A stretch of 64,000 bases of DNA from a bacterium (GTDB taxonomy: Bacteria; Planctomycetota; Planctomycetia; Pirellulales; Pirellulaceae). Where the stretch lies: the NCBI GenBank assembly GCA_016124445.1, contig WGNR01000006.1:1-64000 (forward strand), written 5' to 3'. Within the stretch, counting starts at the first letter, position 1, and each line of letters begins with the position of its first letter. Of this stretch, positions 16,676 through 25,666 are shown piece by piece. The translations under genes were made by a program, and so were the position numbers. Below the pieces are notes generated by a model, which was not told the DNA's origin, searched no databases, and saw only the letters and a program-made list of their open reading frames with translations.

Positions 16676-16770
16676 AAGTAGCTCTCGGTTGGGAAGTTCT
16701 CAACTGGATAATTCTGACTAGCAACCGGTTGGTTCGATTCGAGTGAAATCGTCCTGAAAACATGGGCACC

Positions 16771-18459
16771 CTAAAAGAAACCACCTCCGCCGAATCCATG
16801 CTGGAACAAGGGGCGGACCTCTCGGAACTGGTTGAGCACTTCTTTCTTCAAACTGGCTCGCGTTAAACTGAACTCTTCCAGAACATGCTCGATCTTCCGC
16901 TGAACATCTCGTCGGTGGCGAATGCTCAGCCCGATCGAAGTTACTTCGATAAAGTGATCGGCTTGTTTCCAGCTTTCGGGCTCGACCAGCAACTCCAGTC
17001 GCCGAGCGATCATGGCAAGGTCTTCTTTGTCCAACTCCGGCAAATCTTGCTTATTCTTTGGGGATCGATATTGCACAATGATCACTTCCGCGCGGGCCTG
17101 ATCGATTTCCGCCTTAAGTTTCTTTTCGTCAGTCAATTGCTGCTTTGCGCGAAGCTCGTTGAGCAGGCTGCGGATTTTGTCATGAACGCTCCCAAGCTGG
17201 CTGACAACCAGACAATCGACCTTCGGCGGTAAGGCCACGGTGCCTGGTCCGCCTAGTTCCTCCCAGGAATCAGGCTCGACATTCGTGGTAATATTCTCCA
17301 GCAGTGCGACTCTATCGGGAAGGGATTTGAGCCGTTGTTCGAAATGGTTCGTCGTTTTCTCCGACATTGTTTCTGCTGCAAGCAACTTCAGTTCTTCGCG
17401 AAGATCGGGGATCTCGGAGCCTAGTTGATTGGGCAACAAGTCGTGTATCGGATAAACCCATGTTTCCAGCTCGGTTTCGGAATTCGACTCGGTCGTGATG
17501 ATGACAAGATCGCCATCCAGTTTCCAGGCAAGGTCGAGCGAATCAGTCAATACGTCGAGCGCGTGTGCGAGTCGGACGTCTTGGAGATCGACCCAGACGG
17601 GCGATTGGTTATTGTGACCTATTTCTTCCAAATCCCTCTCTCGGATCGCGATGGTAATCTTGCCCAGGTCCGACAGGATGTTCATCGCTTCAGCGAGGGG
17701 AACTTTCTCCATGTCGACGGAAATCCGCGTTTCGTCGAGATGTTTTCGCAATTTGTCGAGTCGCCCAGGGCGTTTGAAACATTGCCGAGGACTCGTATCG
17801 TAGGCATCGTGCGGCATGTTATGCACTTGGCGGAGCGCGGTCAGAAGGGACTGGATCCTCAGGTGAATCGGTTGAGTCTGCGAAATGATGAGTCCTTTGT
17901 TGAATGGCCCCAATGTTCCTGGGCCTCCCAGTTCATCCCAAGCATCGGGCTCGATCGTTGTCGTTAACATATCGATGAAATTGACGAAGTCGTCATCAGG
18001 CACGAGATCCTCCAGGGGGTAATAGCGGGTAACAAGTATGCTCTCTGCTTCCCCCGGCGTGGTTACCAGGACTTCGTTCGCTTGAACAATTGCGATCAAG
18101 TCGCGCTCATACAGCATCAATCGGAGCCCCTGTTCAAGTTCCAACTCGCCCATTTCAAAGGTGATCGGCAAGCACTTTCGTAGGCCTATGCCTTCCAGGG
18201 CACGTTCATCAATCCGAAACGGAATGCCTGCCACGTTTGCAAGATGCTCAATCGCGATATCCAATGGCGTGTTATGAAAGTCGAAGACTGCCTTCGCGTC
18301 GGCCAGCTTGTACTGCAACTTCTCGATCCGCGACCACTCACTGATCGCATCTTCGTCGGGTAGGGCCGTTATCTTTCCTGGGGCGAGGTCTGTTTCCTGG
18401 GCCTGAGCGGCGCAGGTGATCAGTAGAAGAATCAAGCTTAGGCTAGGCACTGCTCGCAT
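16771..18459 (-). CDS. Secreted multi-module STN-like/EPxSW protein (paralogue 2 of 3)
   Basis: A 562-residue exported protein (signal peptide MRAVPSLSLILLLITCAAQA). It alternates two segment types. The STN-like ones are FDFHNTPLDIAIEHLANVAGIPFRIDERALEGIGL and VDMEKVPLAEAMNILSDLGKITIAIRERDLEEIGH. The others carry EPxSW: TTTIEPDAWDELGGPGT, TTNVEPDSWEELGGPGT and LLVEPESWKQADHFIEV, each followed by a stretch with (L/V)xxSQ and a helix ending in LLxxLR. It ends in GFGGGGFF. This resembles the N0/N-domain part of a secretin without the pore-forming barrel. It lies between the other two paralogues on the same strand. Function is unknown. Confidence 0.75.
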   Translation of the reverse strand: MRAVPSLSLILLLITCAAQAQETDLAPGKITALPDEDAISEWSRIEKLQYKLADAKAVFDFHNTPLDIAIEHLANVAGIPFRIDERALEGIGLRKCLPITFEMGELELEQGLRLMLYERDLIAIVQANEVLVTTPGEAESILVTRYYPLEDLVPDDDFVNFIDMLTTTIEPDAWDELGGPGTLGPFNKGLIISQTQPIHLRIQSLLTALRQVHNMPHDAYDTSPRQCFKRPGRLDKLRKHLDETRISVDMEKVPLAEAMNILSDLGKITIAIRERDLEEIGHNNQSPVWVDLQDVRLAHALDVLTDSLDLAWKLDGDLVIITTESNSETELETWVYPIHDLLPNQLGSEIPDLREELKLLAAETMSEKTTNHFEQRLKSLPDRVALLENITTNVEPDSWEELGGPGTVALPPKVDCLVVSQLGSVHDKIRSLLNELRAKQQLTDEKKLKAEIDQARAEVIIVQYRSPKNKQDLPELDKEDLAMIARRLELLVEPESWKQADHFIEVTSIGLSIRHRRDVQRKIEHVLEEFSLTRASLKKEVLNQFREVRPLFQHGFGGGGFF

Positions 18460-18581
18460 GGGAAAGATCCTTGGTTGATTGAATCTGCGTATTGGCTAAT
18501 AGATTGAAGTGATTCTCAACAGAATTTATCAGGGATTGAATCGACTAGGGTCATTTCTGGTTGCTGAATCGAATGTTGGGT

Positions 18582-20357
18582 TTAGCGGTGAGGATTGGGC
18601 GTCGTGCGATTGCTTCCGAACACGCCACTTTTGGGTGTTTTATTTGCGTCAGATCGCTCGGTTTGGAAGCCAACGCGTTGACTCGGTTTGGTTGTCAAGA
18701 TTTCGAAGGTTTTCAGGTAACGAAGAACCTCTCGCTGCACGTATCGGCGATTGCGGACGCTGAGTCCTCGGGCGGTGACATCGATAAAATGCTCTTGCGG
18801 TTGCCAGCTTTCTGGCTCGATCAATCGCATCGTGCGATTGGCGATCTTCTGCAGGTCGTCTTTGTCGAGCTGTTGCTTTCCCGTAATCGGGCAAACCGGG
18901 CTGTAATAGAAGAGATCGATTTCTTCTTTTTCAAACGCGTGGAACTTCTTGAGTAAGGCTTCGGCATCGACTGGCCTTTCGTTGGCGCGTATCTGAGCCA
19001 GCGCGGTCGCAACTTGTCGGTGAACTTTTTGAGTTTGCTTCACGACGAGACAATCACTCATGTAGTAAAAGCCAATCGTGCCAGGGCCGCCAAGTTCGTC
19101 CCAGGAATCCGGTTCGACCGTGGTCGTAATATTGTCAATCAGCGCGCTGTAGTTCGGCGCTTGAATCTCGGGGAATCCCAGCGGCATCGATTGATAGGGA
19201 CTCGACGTTCCTAAGCAACCGAACCAAACCTGGGTGCTTCCATCAAGCTGGTCATACGGATTCGCTTGATGTTTCAGCATTTCTTGTATCTGCGGGTCGT
19301 TGGTGTTGAGACCATGCCAGACAAGATCGCGGATCGGGTAAACGCGAGTGTCCTGGTAGTTTTCGCTGTCCTCAGGGGTTGTGATGACAATCACGTTGCC
19401 CAAAGTGAACCAAGTGAGTCTAAGTTGGTCCGTCAGGGCATCGAGTGCCTGCTCTTGAGTGACGTTCTGCAATTGAATGGAAATAGGTGCCTTGACTAGA
19501 AAAGGCTCATCGACAAGGGCCTGCCAGTTGATGAAAAGTTGATCCCCATAATCCTTCGTTAACGAAGCCAAGGTGTCTTCGTGCGAGGCATTGTGCAAAT
19601 CTACCCTAGCGAGATTGGCTTGGAGTTGAGCCCGGAACGCTGCCGAAGGCTTGGTAAGAGGTGATACCTGAAGCGATTCTGTTTGGTACTCTTCCGACGA
19701 AAGATCTCTTGCTCGGCGAAGTTGATCGAGCAGCCGTTTTACTCTGCGATGGTTAAGCCGGGACTGCGTAACTTGGAGGCAACCGTGGTAAGGGGCGATC
19801 GTACCGGGGCCACCTAGTTCGTCCCACGAATTGGGGTCGATGGTGGTCGTGATCAAACCAAGCAGTGGATTGGCTTCCAAATCATCGTTGGTTTCCAGCA
19901 AGTCTTTGACATTGTAGGTTTGCAAATGGATTTTCTTCTCCAGTGCCCCTGGTGCGCTGATCAGCAATCCGGTCGGTTCCACCTCGAACCCTAGCTTCAA
20001 TTGGTCCAACATCAGTCGGAGGGCGATCTCTGTCGATGTTTTCGGTACCGTGATCGATACCTTTTCTTCTGGGCGAAGATCGATCTCTTTCAGGCCGGTC
20101 CCATCAATCCGAATCGGAATGCCTGTTCGTTCTGAGATTGATTGGAGCACTTCATTGAGCGGGGCATCGGCAACGTCGAGATCGATTTCCGAGTGCTCGA
20201 GCATCTTCGCGTAGCGATCGATATCGGCCTGGTTGACGTCGGGCTGCGCGGTTCGCTCGACAACGATCGTTTTCGACGTTGTGTTAGCGGCTTCCTGGGC
20301 AACCAAACCATCAACCCCGGCAATGAAAACTACTGCCATTGCCAACAGCGCGCGCAT
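18582..20357 (-). CDS. Secreted multi-module STN-like/EPxSW protein (paralogue 1 of 3)
   Basis: A 591-residue exported protein. ATG 20357 is chosen: the frame begins with TTG at 20372, AAGG lies 8 nt before this ATG, and the protein then starts MRA like both neighbours. A signal peptide (MRALLAMAVVFIAGVDGLVAQ) is followed by an STN-like segment (LDVADAPLNEVLQSISERTGIPIRIDGTGLKEIDL). Three EPxSW-type modules follow: TTTIDPNSWDELGGPGT, TTTVEPDSWDELGGPGT and LIEPESWQPQEHFIDV. It lacks the Gly/Phe tail of the other two and ends in a basic, Asn-rich segment. It lies downstream of hisB on the same strand, 130 bp away, and is probably transcribed separately. Function is unknown. Confidence 0.75.
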   Translation of the reverse strand: MRALLAMAVVFIAGVDGLVAQEAANTTSKTIVVERTAQPDVNQADIDRYAKMLEHSEIDLDVADAPLNEVLQSISERTGIPIRIDGTGLKEIDLRPEEKVSITVPKTSTEIALRLMLDQLKLGFEVEPTGLLISAPGALEKKIHLQTYNVKDLLETNDDLEANPLLGLITTTIDPNSWDELGGPGTIAPYHGCLQVTQSRLNHRRVKRLLDQLRRARDLSSEEYQTESLQVSPLTKPSAAFRAQLQANLARVDLHNASHEDTLASLTKDYGDQLFINWQALVDEPFLVKAPISIQLQNVTQEQALDALTDQLRLTWFTLGNVIVITTPEDSENYQDTRVYPIRDLVWHGLNTNDPQIQEMLKHQANPYDQLDGSTQVWFGCLGTSSPYQSMPLGFPEIQAPNYSALIDNITTTVEPDSWDELGGPGTIGFYYMSDCLVVKQTQKVHRQVATALAQIRANERPVDAEALLKKFHAFEKEEIDLFYYSPVCPITGKQQLDKDDLQKIANRTMRLIEPESWQPQEHFIDVTARGLSVRNRRYVQREVLRYLKTFEILTTKPSQRVGFQTERSDANKTPKSGVFGSNRTTPNPHR

Positions 20358-20487
20358 GGTGAGGACCTTCAATGGTGGGTGTGTATCTAGGGGTTGCCAT
20401 CACCCTAGCCAAGGGTGGCAATTATCGCAACCAATTGGTCAGAATGACCGGTGTTACCCATCACCACGTAAAGATACGTGTTTGCGC

Positions 20488-21081
20488 TTAGGAGTTCAGC
20501 GTGCCTTTGGTGCTTGGCACGCCGGGCGAGCGGGGATCGATTTCGACTGCCATTCGCAGGCTGCGCGCGGCGCACTTGAAGATCGCTTCGGAGATATGGT
20601 GATTGTTGCGGCCGTAGTGGATGTTGACGTGGAAGTTGCACAGGGCGTTGGCGGCCAGAGCCTGCCAGAAGTCTTCGACCAGTTCGGTATCGAACTCACC
20701 GATCTTCTCGGTCGTGAACGGGGCGTTGAAGACCAGGAAGTAACGTCCGCTTAAGTCCCAGACCGTGCTGCACAACGTTTCTTCCATCGGCAGTGTGAAG
20801 TGGCCGTAGCGACGGATTCCCTTCTTATCGCCGATTGCCTCGTGGATTGCCTGGCCGATGCAGATGCCGGTATCTTCGACCGTGTGATGCTGATCGACGT
20901 GCAGGTCACCTTTCACATCCAACGATAAATCGAAACAGCCGTGCCGCGTGAAGAGCGTTAGCATGTGATCGAAGAACCCAACCCCGGTCGAACCGGAGAA
21001 GTTGCCGGAGCCATCCAGGTTCAGCTCCAACTTGATCTGGGTCTCGGTCGTATCGCGTTCGATTTTGGCAATGCGCGTCAT
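20488..21081 (-). CDS. hisB: Imidazoleglycerol-phosphate dehydratase HisB
   Basis: A 197-residue monofunctional enzyme for histidine synthesis, converting imidazole glycerol phosphate to imidazole acetol phosphate. The two metal-binding repeats are [12 protein letters not shown] with [12 protein letters not shown], and [27 protein letters not shown]. It lacks the N-terminal phosphatase domain of E. coli HisB. It is the third gene of hisD-hisC-hisB, 21 bp after hisC. Confidence 0.97.
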   Translation of the reverse strand: MTRIAKIERDTTETQIKLELNLDGSGNFSGSTGVGFFDHMLTLFTRHGCFDLSLDVKGDLHVDQHHTVEDTGICIGQAIHEAIGDKKGIRRYGHFTLPMEETLCSTVWDLSGRYFLVFNAPFTTEKIGEFDTELVEDFWQALAANALCNFHVNIHYGRNNHHISEAIFKCAARSLRMAVEIDPRSPGVPSTKGTLNS

Positions 21082-21102
21082 GGCAGGCTGGTTGTGCGGG
21101 TC

Positions 21103-22161
21103 TTAGGGGTTCTGCTGAAAGTATTCGTCAATCAAATCCAAGCATACGTCGATTTGGCCATCGGTGCCGACCGAAATGCGAATTCCCTCGGTGATGCCGG
21201 GGTATTGCATGTATCTGATCAGAACGTGGTTTTGCTTGAGGAATTCGTAAATCGGTTTGAGTTTGACGCCTGGCCGCGTGGCCCAAACGAAATTGGCCTG
21301 AGAATCGGGCACGGTGAAACCCATTTCACGCAGCCGCCGGGTCATGCGTGCGCGCGTCGTGACGACTTTCGCCTTGTTCTCGGCCACCCAGGCCTGGTCG
21401 TCGATCGCCGCAATCGCGCCGGCCAACGACAGGGCATCGCAGTTGTAACTGTCTTTGACCTTTTGCAGCTGCTCGATCATCTGCGGCTGGGCCACCAGAA
21501 ACCCGAAGCGAAGGCCAGCCAACGCGTACGACTTGCTGAGCGTCCGCGAGACCATGATCTTTTCGTTTTCGCGAACTAGATCGATGCAATGATCGTCGGC
21601 GAAGTCGGCGTAAGCTTCGTCGATAACCAGAGGGCAGGGAAGCGTATCGGCGATCGAGCGAAGTTGGTCTTTCGGAACGACCGTGCCGCTGGGGCTGTTG
21701 GGATTGGGAAGGAAAGCGAGTTTCAAATGATTGCTGGCCGTGCCGAATGCTTCCGGCAAAGTCCAGTCTTCGTTGAACTGAATCTCTTCGCTGTGGGCAC
21801 CCTGAAGATCGGCCAGCGTTTTGTACAGAATGTAGCTGGGTGTCGGCAAACGCAGCCACTGACCTTTATCGACGAAGGCACGTGTGAGGATCGTCAGAAT
21901 GTCATCACTACCGTTGCCGCAGAGAATCCAATCGGGTTCGACACCAAGAACCTCGGCCGCACGAATGCGGAACGCGGTGCCGACGGGATCGGGATACTTT
22001 TCAAGGCCTTGCTCTAATCGCTGTGCGATTGCCTGGGCAACCTTCGGAGATGCAGGGTAAGGGTTCTCGTTGGTGTTCAGCTTGATGAACTTGCCGCCTT
22101 GCGGCTGCTCGCCTGGTTTGTAACCGGCAATGGCTTCGATTTCAGGACGAAAGTAGCCCAT
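21103..22161 (-). CDS. hisC: Histidinol-phosphate aminotransferase HisC
   Basis: A 352-residue class I/II PLP aminotransferase that converts imidazole acetol phosphate to histidinol phosphate. Signatures are KLNTNENPYPASPKV at the N-terminus, LCGNGSDDILTI, LPNPNSPSGTVV, VIDEAYADFADD and the PLP-lysine motif SRTLSKSYALAGLRFGF. It lies between hisD (17 bp upstream) and hisB, which fixes the role better than sequence alone in this large family. Confidence 0.95.
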   Translation of the reverse strand: MGYFRPEIEAIAGYKPGEQPQGGKFIKLNTNENPYPASPKVAQAIAQRLEQGLEKYPDPVGTAFRIRAAEVLGVEPDWILCGNGSDDILTILTRAFVDKGQWLRLPTPSYILYKTLADLQGAHSEEIQFNEDWTLPEAFGTASNHLKLAFLPNPNSPSGTVVPKDQLRSIADTLPCPLVIDEAYADFADDHCIDLVRENEKIMVSRTLSKSYALAGLRFGFLVAQPQMIEQLQKVKDSYNCDALSLAGAIAAIDDQAWVAENKAKVVTTRARMTRRLREMGFTVPDSQANFVWATRPGVKLKPIYEFLKQNHVLIRYMQYPGITEGIRISVGTDGQIDVCLDLIDEYFQQNP

Positions 22162-22178
22162 GGTGTTCCTTGCGGTCG

Positions 22179-23588
22179 TTACTTGTTTTCGGTGCGAATG
22201 GTCACACTGCGTTTGTGGGCCGTCAGGCCTTCTTTGTCGGCCAAGGTGGAAACCAGCGGCTCTATCGCCTTAAGGCCTTCTTCGGTGAAGTGAATCACGC
22301 TGCGCGAACGCAGGAAGTCGTTGGCCGACAACCCGCTCGCCCAGTGGGCGGTTGCTCCGGTGGGCAGCACATGCGAAGGCCCGGCAGCGTAGTCTCCCAC
22401 GGCAACCGGGGTGAAGTTGCCCAGGAAGGTTGCCCCAGCGGTCAAAATCTTCTCGGCGGTCGCTTCGCTGTCCTTTGTGGCAATGTGCAAATGTTCCGGA
22501 GCCAGGTCGGTGGCGATCCGGCAGGCTTCGTCTTCATCTTTCGTCACAATCACCGCGCCGAAATCAATCAGACTTTGAACCGTCAGGTCGCATCGCTCGA
22601 GCAGGGCGACCTGCTTTTCCAACTCGGTCAGGGCCGCATCGATCAACGCTTCGTCCCAGCTAATAAGGACGCTGCTGCCGGGGGAATGTTCGGCCTGGGC
22701 CAGCATATCGGCGGCGATATATTCCGGTTTGGCAGAATTGTCGGCGACGACCACCACTTCGCTCGGGCCCGCGATCGAGTCGATATCGACATCACCATAG
22801 ACATGCTTCTTGGCCAACGCCACAAACAGGTTGCCTGGCCCGACGATCTTTTGAACCTTGGGGATTGCTTCCACGCCGTAGGCCAGCGCTGCAATTCCTT
22901 GAGCACCCCCGACCCGGTAGACCTCTTTCACGCCGATTTCAACGCAGGTCGCCAGCAGGTCCAGGTTGTAGGAGCCAAACGGCGTTGGCGGAGCGATCAC
23001 GGCCAACTCTTTGACACCGGCCGCCATCGCCGGCACGGCGGTCATCAGCACTGTCGAAGGATAAGCAGCCGCGCCGCCAGGAACGCAAATGCCAACACGT
23101 TTAAGCGGGGCATACCGATGCCGCAACATGCCGCCATGTTCGATCGGTACTTCAACGTCTTTATGGAGCAGGGCGGTTTGGAAGCGGAGGATGTTCTCGC
23201 GAATGGCTCGGATCGTTTCCAGGAACTGCGGTTCGGCTGCTTCGTGAGCCAGATGCAGTTCTTCGTCGGAAACGCGAATGGTCGAAGGCAAAAGCTGTTT
23301 GCCGTCGAGCTTGTGTCCATAGTCGAGTACCGCGGCCAGTCCATGCTTCTCGACATCGGCGCAGATCCGCTCGACCACTTGCTGAGGAGTGAGCGGCTCG
23401 CCGAATACTTCGATGGTGCGTTTGCGGCCTGCTTCGCTGACAACGTCCCCCTTGGGGCTAAGTTTGTCGCGGACGGCTTTCAGTTGGGCGTCGATATCAT
23501 CGTGCCGGGTATCGATATCATCGTGCCGGGTATCGATCCGGGCGATCTTACTCTTCAAATCCATGTTGATCTTCGGGGGTTTTCCCAT
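22179..23588 (-). CDS. hisD: Histidinol dehydrogenase HisD
   Basis: A 469-residue Zn- and NAD-dependent enzyme that oxidises histidinol to histidine in two steps. Landmarks are GVCVPGGAAAYPSTVLM, VGGAQGIAALAYG, KIVGPGN, GPSEVVVVAD, DLAPEHLHI and VGDYAAGPSHVLPT. It is first in the operon with hisC and hisB. The N-terminus is about 35 residues longer than in E. coli and contains a tandem duplication giving IDTRHDD twice. The ATG at 23588 has no clear ribosome site; ATG at codon 9 is an alternative. No His-rich leader peptide is seen upstream. Confidence 0.97.
   Translation of the reverse strand: MGKPPKINMDLKSKIARIDTRHDDIDTRHDDIDAQLKAVRDKLSPKGDVVSEAGRKRTIEVFGEPLTPQQVVERICADVEKHGLAAVLDYGHKLDGKQLLPSTIRVSDEELHLAHEAAEPQFLETIRAIRENILRFQTALLHKDVEVPIEHGGMLRHRYAPLKRVGICVPGGAAAYPSTVLMTAVPAMAAGVKELAVIAPPTPFGSYNLDLLATCVEIGVKEVYRVGGAQGIAALAYGVEAIPKVQKIVGPGNLFVALAKKHVYGDVDIDSIAGPSEVVVVADNSAKPEYIAADMLAQAEHSPGSSVLISWDEALIDAALTELEKQVALLERCDLTVQSLIDFGAVIVTKDEDEACRIATDLAPEHLHIATKDSEATAEKILTAGATFLGNFTPVAVGDYAAGPSHVLPTGATAHWASGLSANDFLRSRSVIHFTEEGLKAIEPLVSTLADKEGLTAHKRSVTIRTENK
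23491..23532 (-). repeat. Two-copy 21-bp tandem repeat within hisD
   Basis: The 21-bp unit beginning TCGATATCATCGTGCCGGGT (plus strand) occurs at 23491-23511 and, identically, at 23512-23532, followed by a partial TCGAT. It keeps the reading frame and duplicates seven residues (IDTRHDD) near the N-terminus of HisD. Perfect identity suggests a recent event. Confidence 0.85.
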
Positions 23589-23756
23589 GGCGATCGGTGC
23601 TGGAGGAGGACTTTACTAAGTGCCCATCCAAACAGCGGAAACAAACCAATTATTTTGCTCCGGTCAGGGTATCGGGGAAAGGCCCAATTGCGGGTCGATT
23701 TCCGATCCTAGAGCGGTAAGTTTCGAGAAAAACCGCGAAATTGTGATCAGGCGAAC

Positions 23757-23789
23757 AAAAAAAGCCCGCCGAAATCTCTTTGGGCGGGC
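23757..23789 (-). terminator. Intrinsic terminator after the DUF1559 prepilin-like gene
   Basis: GCCCGCC (23764-23770) pairs with GGCGGGC (23783-23789). On the minus strand it is followed by seven T (complement of 23757-23763). It lies 30 bp past the stop codon and separates this gene from hisD. Confidence 0.88.
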
Positions 23790-23818
23790 CTTGCATGAGA
23801 AGGGAGTTGGGTTCGGAA

Positions 23819-24862
23819 CTAACGCTGACTGTAGGTCTCGCCACCAGCTTTCGAGCCCAGGGCACCCCAGACACCATACGGGCTGCGACCACTGGAAACG
23901 CTCGGCAGAGTGAGGTTACCGGTATTAATCGTTTCGGCAACGAAGCTCACCGAACCGTCGCAGAAGAGTCCCAGGGCACCGCCGGGGTGATTACTCGTAG
24001 GAGGCAAAATACAGTTGGAACCGTCACCATTTCCGTTGGTTCCATCGATGCACGATGGAGCGTTTGGAGGCAGAACGGTGTTGAACCCGATCTTTTCGGC
24101 CTGGCCGTCGGTCCATCGCCAGCCCGTTTTGCCTTTAAGCTTTGAGGTATACGAACTGGAGTAGTACTGGCCACTGCCGGCCGACATGCACTGCGATGGG
24201 TTGCTTCTCAGATTGGAAAACCCGGTCGCCGTACCTTGAACGATACGCACGTTGCCACTCGTGATACTTCCAAGACCAAAATTGGTAATCAGTCGCTCGC
24301 TCATGGCGATGGTGTTGCTTGTTCCATCGGTAATATCCCTAAAGCTGACTCCTTTGATTCGCTGAAAAACGCCGCGCAGGTTTTGTCCGTCGCGGATATT
24401 CTGGATCTGGTCGCCAGCACTGAACATGTAGTTCACCGCATTGTTTTGCTTTTGAAATTGCGTGGCAGAGGGGCAAAGCAGCATTTGTGGGGGCTTATTC
24501 CAGTAAGACCAACCGGCCCAGGCTCTTGGGCCCCAAGGAGGTTGACCGGCACCGCCCCCTTTAATTCGGTTGTACATCGGAGCTTGTTCCAGAAATGGTA
24601 ATAGTCCGACAAAACCACTTAGCCGGCCAGCATTATTTGCCGTGCCTTGTTTTCTCGGCACAAACGATCCGTAGGTGTCGTGATAGTTGTGAAGCGACAG
24701 CCCTAGTTGCTTCAATTGATTCGAGCACTGCATCCGACGGGCCGCTTCACGGGCTTGTTGAACGGCAGGCAATAATAGGGCGATTAATACACCAATGATG
24801 GCAATAACGACCAGCAGTTCCACGAGAGTGAAACCACTTCGAGGTGAGCGATTCTGCGCCAT
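23819..24862 (-). CDS. DUF1559 prepilin-like protein
   Basis: A 347-residue protein with a type IV prepilin N-terminus ([35 protein letters not shown]), expected to be cut by prepilin peptidase before the Phe and methylated. The DUF1559 body follows with [25 protein letters not shown] and, near the C-terminus, [17 protein letters not shown]. The family is greatly expanded in Planctomycetes, and its role in pseudopili or surface structures is not settled. ATG 24862 is chosen because GGAGG lies eight bases upstream; the frame extends to 24907. It is followed by a strong terminator. The lipoprotein gene at 25093 is upstream on the same strand. Confidence 0.88.
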   Translation of the reverse strand: MAQNRSPRSGFTLVELLVVIAIIGVLIALLLPAVQQAREAARRMQCSNQLKQLGLSLHNYHDTYGSFVPRKQGTANNAGRLSGFVGLLPFLEQAPMYNRIKGGGAGQPPWGPRAWAGWSYWNKPPQMLLCPSATQFQKQNNAVNYMFSAGDQIQNIRDGQNLRGVFQRIKGVSFRDITDGTSNTIAMSERLITNFGLGSITSGNVRIVQGTATGFSNLRSNPSQCMSAGSGQYYSSSYTSKLKGKTGWRWTDGQAEKIGFNTVLPPNAPSCIDGTNGNGDGSNCILPPTSNHPGGALGLFCDGSVSFVAETINTGNLTLPSVSSGRSPYGVWGALGSKAGGETYSQR

Positions 24863-25092
24863 GGGGCACCCTCCAAATGAAGTTGGGGTGGTAGGTTTGC
24901 TGGACACGCATCGCCGAGGATTTTGTGATTAGGATGACTCAGCGATTCAGGTGGAATTGCCACCCAAGGTGTTCAGACAGGAATTCGTCAAAAGGGAAGC
25001 AGTAGGGCTGCGAAAGGTATGCTGAAAAAGTGGTGTATCGGTAAGTGGGAACTGGAATCAGATGATGGGATCGGCGACCTGTTCTCAGGCAA

Positions 25093-25560
25093 CTAGTCCT
25101 TTAGCTCGAAATTGATTTCATTCGTGCCTGGCGCGACGGTGGCTTTTAAATCCGTTGTCTGCTTTTCGGCGTATTTCTTAGGCACGAGATAAGTGGGCTT
25201 ACTTTCGGTGTTTGTCGCACCGTTGTAGTTCGGATCATCTTCGGACAGTGCTTCACCGCCTGAAAACTCAATCTTGACGATCGTGACGTCATATTCTCCG
25301 GGAGCCACTCCTGATTTGCCGGTCCCCGTTTGCATGGTGTATCGGCCTTGGTCATCCGTCCTTCCGAAAGCCCCTGAGACGGAAGGATCGCTCGATAGGA
25401 ACGTGACGGTGGCATCGGGAACCTGGGCACCGTTGTACATGACGGTTCCCTCGACCGTTGAGCCAAGGGACTCAACAGGAGCTTCCGTTTGACAGCCAAC
25501 GGATGTAAATCCCAGGCAGAGAACCAGACCGGTAGCGAAATAAAAATGGGGGGAACACAT
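25093..25560 (-). CDS. Lipoprotein with a carboxypeptidase-regulatory-like domain
   Basis: A 155-residue predicted lipoprotein: the signal segment ATGLVLCLGFTSVGC gives a lipobox with Cys 23. The mature part (VEGTVMYNGAQVPDATVTFLSSDPSVSGAFGRTDDQGRYTM, APGEYDVTIVKIEF) has the pattern of a small Ig-like carboxypeptidase-regulatory domain, a beta-sandwich common in surface proteins. Such genes often neighbour DUF1559 genes in planctomycetes, as here (186 bp gap, same strand). Partner and function are unknown. Confidence 0.75.
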   Translation of the reverse strand: MCSPHFYFATGLVLCLGFTSVGCQTEAPVESLGSTVEGTVMYNGAQVPDATVTFLSSDPSVSGAFGRTDDQGRYTMQTGTGKSGVAPGEYDVTIVKIEFSGGEALSEDDPNYNGATNTESKPTYLVPKKYAEKQTTDLKATVAPGTNEINFELKD

Positions 25561-25666
25561 AACGGCAGAGGGGGGGATTGTTGAGGGAGTGATAAATTTG
25601 CTTTAAATCATTACTTAAAACTATACACTCGGCTGGGCACGTCAATCCCGCCTTTGGAAAAGGCGT

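Noticed and set aside
23491..23532. Possible CRISPR array
   Set aside because: Only two directly adjoining units without spacers, located inside a coding sequence.
22170..23711. 513-residue plus-strand open frame opposite hisD
   Set aside because: It lies wholly over hisD, has no family resemblance, and its existence follows from the codon bias of hisD.
23589..23756. Histidine leader peptide upstream of hisD
   Set aside because: No cluster of His codons and no antiterminator structure were found; the terminator at 23757 belongs to the DUF1559 gene.
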